This document shows positions 31,428 to 35,236 of a DNA stretch of 35,236 nt, in pieces. The position numbers and the translations under genes are program-made. The notes beneath the pieces are model-generated. The model ran no database searches, was not told where the DNA came from, and saw only the letters and a list, made by a program, of their open reading frames with translations. Source of the DNA: Litorilinea aerophila (GTDB taxonomy: Bacteria > Chloroflexota > Anaerolineae > Caldilineales > Caldilineaceae); NCBI GenBank assembly GCA_945897075.1, contig CAMDEX010000030.1, positions 1 through 35,236 of the forward strand, read 5' to 3'. Position 1 is the first letter of the stretch; each line of letters starts with the position of its first letter.

Positions 31428-31571
31428 AAGAGGCTGTTGAATAATTCAGACACGAGCGACGCAAACCAACAACCACGGAATACACGAAACACACGGAAAA
31501 TTTTCTTGTGTCTTCCCTTCCGTGTGTTTCGTGTATTCTGTGGTTAGCCAAGAGCCTGTTGAATAATTCAG
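31428..31571. repeat. 22-bp direct repeat bracketing a long inverted repeat
   Basis: Direct copies at 31428-31449 and 31550-31571 differ by one base (core CTGTTGAATAATTCAG). Between them, arms at 31471-31498 and 31518-31545 pair over 28 bp with one mismatch. Confidence 0.7.
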
Positions 31572-31592
31572 GCTCTAACCTGTTTCGACGAT

Positions 31593-31644
31593 CGTCTGGC
31601 CGGATTCGCTGCCGCCGACCCAAAAAATTGTGACAGGCGCGCCT
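31593..31644. repeat. 52-bp exact copy of part of the cNMP-domain gene
   Basis: Identical to 32472-32523, which encodes residues 805-821 of the cNMP-domain protein. The copy reads on in that frame for five codons (IVETG) to a stop and has an in-frame stop upstream, so it is a fragment, not a gene. Confidence 0.85.
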
Positions 31645-31665
31645 TTTTTATTTTACTCTTTCCCG

Positions 31666-32220
31666 TCAGGCCGGCGTCTTTCCAAAATCCCGGGGTCGAA
31701 ACTTTGCGTCGTTTTTGATGCTGACCATCTCATCCCCCGTCAAGCCCAGCACAAACAGCCCCTGCCGATAGGCATAGCGATCGGCACCCTCGGCAAACTC
31801 CAGCCCGGCGATGCCGCCGTAGACCCGCCGTCCCTCGTAGCGTGTGAAAAAAAACAAGACATCCGCCAAGTCTTGCAGCAGATCGTCCACATCCTCTGCT
31901 TTCACCAGGCTTTTCATTTCGATAACAACCGTAGCCTGCCCGCTCTCCAGAACGATATCCAACTTGACTGTATGGCCGTTAATCTGGCTCTCCAGGCGCT
32001 GGTATGTGTGGTGAACCTCGATGCCGCGCTCTCGGAAGAGACCCAGCGCAGGCGGCTTCACCAACGCTTCCAACATACGCTCCCACTGGATACCGAACAG
32101 GTCTTCCAAACGGCGCAACAGATCGTTGCTGTCGTGAGTAGTCTGCGCTATCAGGGCTTCTGTTTCCTTAAACAGCGTCCTTACATCGGCAAACGTTTCT
32201 TGGGCTGTTTGTTCATTCAA
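31666..32220 (-). CDS. PD-(D/E)XK nuclease-like protein (DUF3782-type)
   Basis: A 184-residue protein. A helical N-terminal part (1-60) is followed by a predicted restriction-nuclease-like core: VKLDIVLESGQATVVIEMKSLV gives Asp88 and Glu101-x-Lys103. The ending with GGIAGLEF and YRQGLFVLGL is typical of the DUF3782/DUF3782-like proteins that are common in filamentous bacteria of this kind. Their function is not known. There is no methylase or other partner beside it. The gene lies between two exact 52-bp repeats, one inside the cNMP gene upstream, suggesting that it arrived by, or is prone to loss through, recombination. Confidence 0.75.
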   Translation of the reverse strand: MNEQTAQETFADVRTLFKETEALIAQTTHDSNDLLRRLEDLFGIQWERMLEALVKPPALGLFRERGIEVHHTYQRLESQINGHTVKLDIVLESGQATVVIEMKSLVKAEDVDDLLQDLADVLFFFTRYEGRRVYGGIAGLEFAEGADRYAYRQGLFVLGLTGDEMVSIKNDAKFRPRDFGKTPA

Positions 32221-32279
32221 GGGTACCTCACTCCCCGCTCAAAAATATCTCTGTGACCGGAGTACAGCACATTTTGAGA

Positions 32280-34934
32280 TTACGGAGCAACCGTGCGCTG
32301 AAAGATCAGCTTTGTGTTTGTGTGAATGGTGTGAAAGGGCTGATCCGGAGTGCCCAAACCCATCCCCTGCATCACATCGCTGGGCAACCCCCCTTCCACC
32401 TTTGCGTTGTAGGAATTGCCCGCCATATACATCGGGTAATTGTAGGCGTAATCCGGCGGGTTCTTGTCCTCCGTCTGGCCGGATTCGCTGCCGCCGACCC
32501 AAAAAATTGTGACAGGCGCGCCTACAATCCGGTTGCCGCCTTCATCCACCACCTCAATATAGATGTGGTGTTTGCCGCCACCTTCATCCTCGTTCTCCCA
32601 TTTGGCCTCGATCAGCCGCCAATAGGGCTGGCCAGAGACCACACTGGCGTCGGCCACGTTCGCCCCCAATTGGCTCAAGCGGCCATCCCAGGCCCTGGAC
32701 GGCGCGGCCGGCGCGGCTGGCGCAGAAGCGGCCTGGGCCACCGGCTCCGTTTTGGCTTCCGGTTGCGCTTGTGGCTGCGCAAAGACGACAGGCACAGGCG
32801 TAGGCGGTAGAGGTGTAGCAGTGGGCAGCGGCGTAGCAGTCGGCAGCGGCGTAATCGTCGGTGTCGCGCTCGGGATCGGTGTATTGGTCGGGAAAGGCGT
32901 ATAGGTGGCGGTCGGCTGCACGCCTTCGGCGGCCACAGCCAGCAGTTGCCCGTTGCCCTCGGTGCTTTGCAGCGAAACCAGCGCACCCTCGCCATCGCGC
33001 ATCGCCACAGCCCCGGCCACGCTGGACGAGACGGCGGTCGCCTCGCCGTCGGATATCTCGGCTCCGCTCAACAACCGCCCCAGCGCAGAGGGCGCAGCCA
33101 CCCCAAAGAGATAGATCAGAATCAACACCAGCAGGGCCAGACGCAATTTGGCCCCCAGACTGAGGCTGGCAAACCAGACGCCAATCCCACCGGGACGTTG
33201 GCCGCCGTCTGCGGTCTGCGGTCGAGAGGATGCGGCCCGCCGTCGCTGCGACGAGAGGGTGGGGGTTTGAATATAACCGGTCTGGGGCTGCGCCTCGCCA
33301 GGCTGTGTAGCGGACGTCATACCCGGATCATCCATGCGCTGGCTAAGCAGGCGGCTCAGACTCATCGAAAGCGTGGGCATGCGCATCATCAGCGCTTCCA
33401 ACTCTTCGCGGCCAATCGTCAAGAGATCGACTTCGGTTTCGGCGTAGGCGCTCTGTCCCTGCAGCTGAGCGGTCAACACAGACCGCTCACCAAAAATATC
33501 CCCCTCGCCCAGCACCCAACTGTTGCTGCCAGCCAGGGGCTGCATACGCACGTGCCCCCGCTCCACCAGATAGAGCATCTCGCCCGGTGTGCCCGCGCGC
33601 AGAATCTGCTCCCCCGCGCGGAAGCGGGTAGGGCGCAGGCTATGCACAACCGTCTTCAGGTCATGGCTGCTCAGATTGGCCAGGAGGGGAAAGCGGCGGT
33701 AGTGTCCCTCGTCCACGGCGTCTTGGTGGGACAACAGCCTCGAAGCCACCACCTGATTGAGTGTGGAGCCGATGCTGGGATAGAGACCCACCAGTTCGTC
33801 CAGATCGGTCTTGTAAAGCGCCCACAAATTGGTGTTGCGCGTGGCCGATGCGTCGTCCACCCGGTTCTTGCCTGTAAGCAGACTCACCTCGCCAAAGAAG
33901 CCGCCTACACCGATCCGATCCAACTCCTCCACAATACCCTGGGCATTCTGGGCGGTGATCTCCGTCTCACCTGCATCCACCAGATAGAGCGCGTCACCCG
34001 GCTCACCCGCCCGGTAGATCGGCTCACCCGCGGGGACGTGTTGCAGCACCAGACGCTGGGCGATGGCCTGCAGATTTTCCGGCGACATCTGGGCAAAGAT
34101 CGGTGTCTGGGCCAGACGAATCACGGCCTGGGTCTGGTCGCTCTGGCTTAAGCGGCTGCGTACACGACGACCCAGCGCGCGGCGCAACACAGGAAATTGG
34201 CTGCCCATGCGGTGAAATTCCGCCGTAGGCAACACCCAGACCAGACTCTTACGCGCGGCGTAGGCGCTTTCCGTATAGTTTTTGTTGGTCAAGAGGGGCA
34301 GGACGCCGAAAACTTCCCCGCTCTGCACCGTCTGCGGCTGTGCGCCGGGCTGATCCGGGCGGATTTCCAGGCTGCCCTCTTCCATCAGCAGCAGACCCAC
34401 GGGTTGTTCGCCCGAGCGGAAGAGCAGCGAACCGGCCGCCACAGGCCGCGGTTGCAGGCTGCGCGCCAGGCCGCGCAGCACATTGCGCGGCAGATCGCCC
34501 AGGATATTTGTATCGGCCAGGCGAGCCACCAGATAGTCCTCCATCTGCGCCAGATGTTCGCCAAAATTGCGGCTGAGCGCAATGCCGATTTGGGGTTTCT
34601 GTTTGAGCAGACCGCGCAGCGCGTCGTCACGCAGACTCCACACTTCCAGATCGCTGGCGGCCGCGGCCCCCATCGCGTGGTCCAGCCCGCGCAAAAACTC
34701 GGCCTCCCCCAACAGGCTGCCCGGCCCCAGCGTGGCCAGGGCCATGCCGTTCTCGCCCAGCAGACGCACAAAACCGCTCTGCACCAGCAACAGGGCATCG
34801 CAAGGCTCGCCTGCACCATAAACAGCAGCGCCTCTGGCCCGGTTTTCCTGGCGCATGACGCCGGCAATTTGGGTCAGTTCATCCTCGCTCAGGTCGGCAA
34901 ATAGAGGCACATTGCGCATTAAATCAATTTTCAC
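32280..34934 (-). CDS. membrane protein with four cNMP-binding domains and an extracellular beta domain
   Basis: An 884-residue protein. Four cyclic-nucleotide-binding-type domains follow each other (about 9-125, 143-260, 277-400, 414-530). After a basic linker comes one membrane helix (about 596-618). An exported part follows: a Thr/Pro-rich stalk (675-715), an Ala/Pro linker and a C-terminal beta-type domain (750-884) with KHHIYIEVVDEGGNRIVGAPV. The phosphate-binding cassette is partly kept in domains 3 (FGEVSLL...R) and 4 (FGERSVL) but lacks its glutamate in domain 2, so some domains may be degenerate. I chose the GTG at 34934 because AAAGGAG lies five bases upstream; the frame continues to a GTG at 34964. 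A link between an inside signal and a surface event is inferred. Confidence 0.8.
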   Translation of the reverse strand: MKIDLMRNVPLFADLSEDELTQIAGVMRQENRARGAAVYGAGEPCDALLLVQSGFVRLLGENGMALATLGPGSLLGEAEFLRGLDHAMGAAAASDLEVWSLRDDALRGLLKQKPQIGIALSRNFGEHLAQMEDYLVARLADTNILGDLPRNVLRGLARSLQPRPVAAGSLLFRSGEQPVGLLLMEEGSLEIRPDQPGAQPQTVQSGEVFGVLPLLTNKNYTESAYAARKSLVWVLPTAEFHRMGSQFPVLRRALGRRVRSRLSQSDQTQAVIRLAQTPIFAQMSPENLQAIAQRLVLQHVPAGEPIYRAGEPGDALYLVDAGETEITAQNAQGIVEELDRIGVGGFFGEVSLLTGKNRVDDASATRNTNLWALYKTDLDELVGLYPSIGSTLNQVVASRLLSHQDAVDEGHYRRFPLLANLSSHDLKTVVHSLRPTRFRAGEQILRAGTPGEMLYLVERGHVRMQPLAGSNSWVLGEGDIFGERSVLTAQLQGQSAYAETEVDLLTIGREELEALMMRMPTLSMSLSRLLSQRMDDPGMTSATQPGEAQPQTGYIQTPTLSSQRRRAASSRPQTADGGQRPGGIGVWFASLSLGAKLRLALLVLILIYLFGVAAPSALGRLLSGAEISDGEATAVSSSVAGAVAMRDGEGALVSLQSTEGNGQLLAVAAEGVQPTATYTPFPTNTPIPSATPTITPLPTATPLPTATPLPPTPVPVVFAQPQAQPEAKTEPVAQAASAPAAPAAPSRAWDGRLSQLGANVADASVVSGQPYWRLIEAKWENEDEGGGKHHIYIEVVDEGGNRIVGAPVTIFWVGGSESGQTEDKNPPDYAYNYPMYMAGNSYNAKVEGGLPSDVMQGMGLGTPDQPFHTIHTNTKLIFQRTVAP

Positions 34935-34970
34935 ACGATCTCCTTTTGGTCGAGCAGTGGTCACTACTCA

Positions 34971-35057
34971 GCCACCCCACCCTAACCCTCCCCAGATTGG
35001 GGAGGGGACTGTGGCGACTCCTCCCCCAATCTGGGGGAGGCTGGGTGGGGGTGAGCA
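34971..35057. repeat. nested C-rich/G-rich inverted repeat
   Basis: CCCTCCCC-AGATT-GGGGAGGG (34986-35006) is followed by CCTCCCCCA-ATC-TGGGGGAGG (35020-35040). The outer flanks CCACCCCACCC and GGGTGGGGG also pair approximately, so the whole can fold into one long stem or two short ones. Confidence 0.7.
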
Positions 35058-35192
35058 GTTACGGCGCAAGGGGGAAACGCCGGCCGAATATCCCGTCCAT
35101 TGTACCCCAACTTTTTCCGCTGATTTCTACGACTTCCCGACAAAAGACAGACGATTGCCTGCCTGCAAAGTCAGAAGTTCGACTTCTGATAC

Positions 35193-35217
35193 CGTAGGGG
35201 CGCTGCTTGCTGCGCCC
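35193..35217. repeat. dispersed repeat, copy 2
   Basis: CGTAGGGGCGCTGCTTGCTG and the following CGCCC match 1433-1457 with one mismatch. Confidence 0.5.
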
Positions 35218-35236
35218 ACTGTGCGTCGGGCGCAGC

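Larger units (their letters stand above)
31349..31665. other. gene-free region with three repeat structures
   Basis: 317 bp between convergent genes, holding an 18-bp-arm hairpin (31379-31427), a 22-bp direct repeat bracketing a 28-bp-arm inverted repeat (31428-31571) and a 52-bp copy of the cNMP gene (31593-31644). No gene is seen. Confidence 0.7.
34935..35236. other. gene-free right end with repeats
   Basis: Upstream of the cNMP gene, about 300 bp hold two G/C-rich hairpins (34986-35040), a small AGAAGT-TCG-ACTTCT hairpin (35172-35186) and a second copy of the CGTAGGGGCGCTGCT repeat (35193-35217). No gene is seen. Confidence 0.6.

Overview
The window looks like a chromosomal piece of an uncultured Chloroflexota bacterium (Anaerolineae/Caldilineae-like). 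This is inferred from gene families and style, not from a marker gene. The DNA is GC-rich, with frequent GTG and TTG starts. It carries XisH/XisI, large AAA-plus-nuclease proteins, CPBP proteases, four-domain cyclic-nucleotide-binding membrane proteins and many dispersed hairpin repeats. No rRNA, tRNA, CRISPR array, prophage or complete insertion sequence was seen.

Layout. Positions 1-4050 hold cell-surface and membrane genes: the end-truncated start of an unknown membrane protein, an O-antigen-ligase-like protein, TatA, and a GT39-type glycosyltransferase. Positions 4070-5670 hold a tandem pair of intradiol dioxygenases, one apparently cytoplasmic and one with a Tat lipoprotein signal. Positions 5745-6496 hold a xisH-xisI pair. 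A repeat-rich gap follows, then an ornithine-decarboxylase-like enzyme and an M20 peptidase (7115-9707). From 19299 down to 9827 a long minus-strand series reads FtsK, P2A Ca2+-type ATPase, LolA-like protein, small protein, retropepsin-like protein, MFS transporter and SDR. Positions 19712-21391 encode an M1 peptidase. Positions 21695-22750 encode a visibly AT-richer zinc-ribbon membrane protein with a duplicated domain. Positions 23167-28026 encode a UvrD-type helicase, a dual-specificity-type phosphatase and an AAA/PD-(D/E)XK protein. ArgH and a CPBP protease follow on the minus strand, then a DUF1992 protein on the plus strand. The right end has a PD-(D/E)XK protein and an 884-residue receptor-like protein with four cNMP domains.

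The genes are mostly housekeeping or accessory singletons rather than one pathway. Local functional links are TatA with the Tat-signal dioxygenase (general export), xisH-xisI (TAATG overlap), the small-protein/retropepsin pair (ATGA overlap), and the ATPase/LolA-like pair (23-bp gap).

The most unusual content is repetitive DNA and its effect on genes. A 146-bp element occurs as an inverted pair 11 kb apart and creates false N-termini on two genes. A double palindrome sits in frame inside the helicase. A 162-bp MITE-like element has perfect 18-bp ends. One hairpin family has stems that change in a compensated way. A 52-bp exact duplication brackets the nuclease-like gene near the right end. 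I did not find a gene set that I could confidently call a new multi-gene system. The best candidates for follow-up are the xisHI pair, the small-protein/retropepsin pair, the four-cNMP receptor-like protein and the coding-sequence-invading palindrome.
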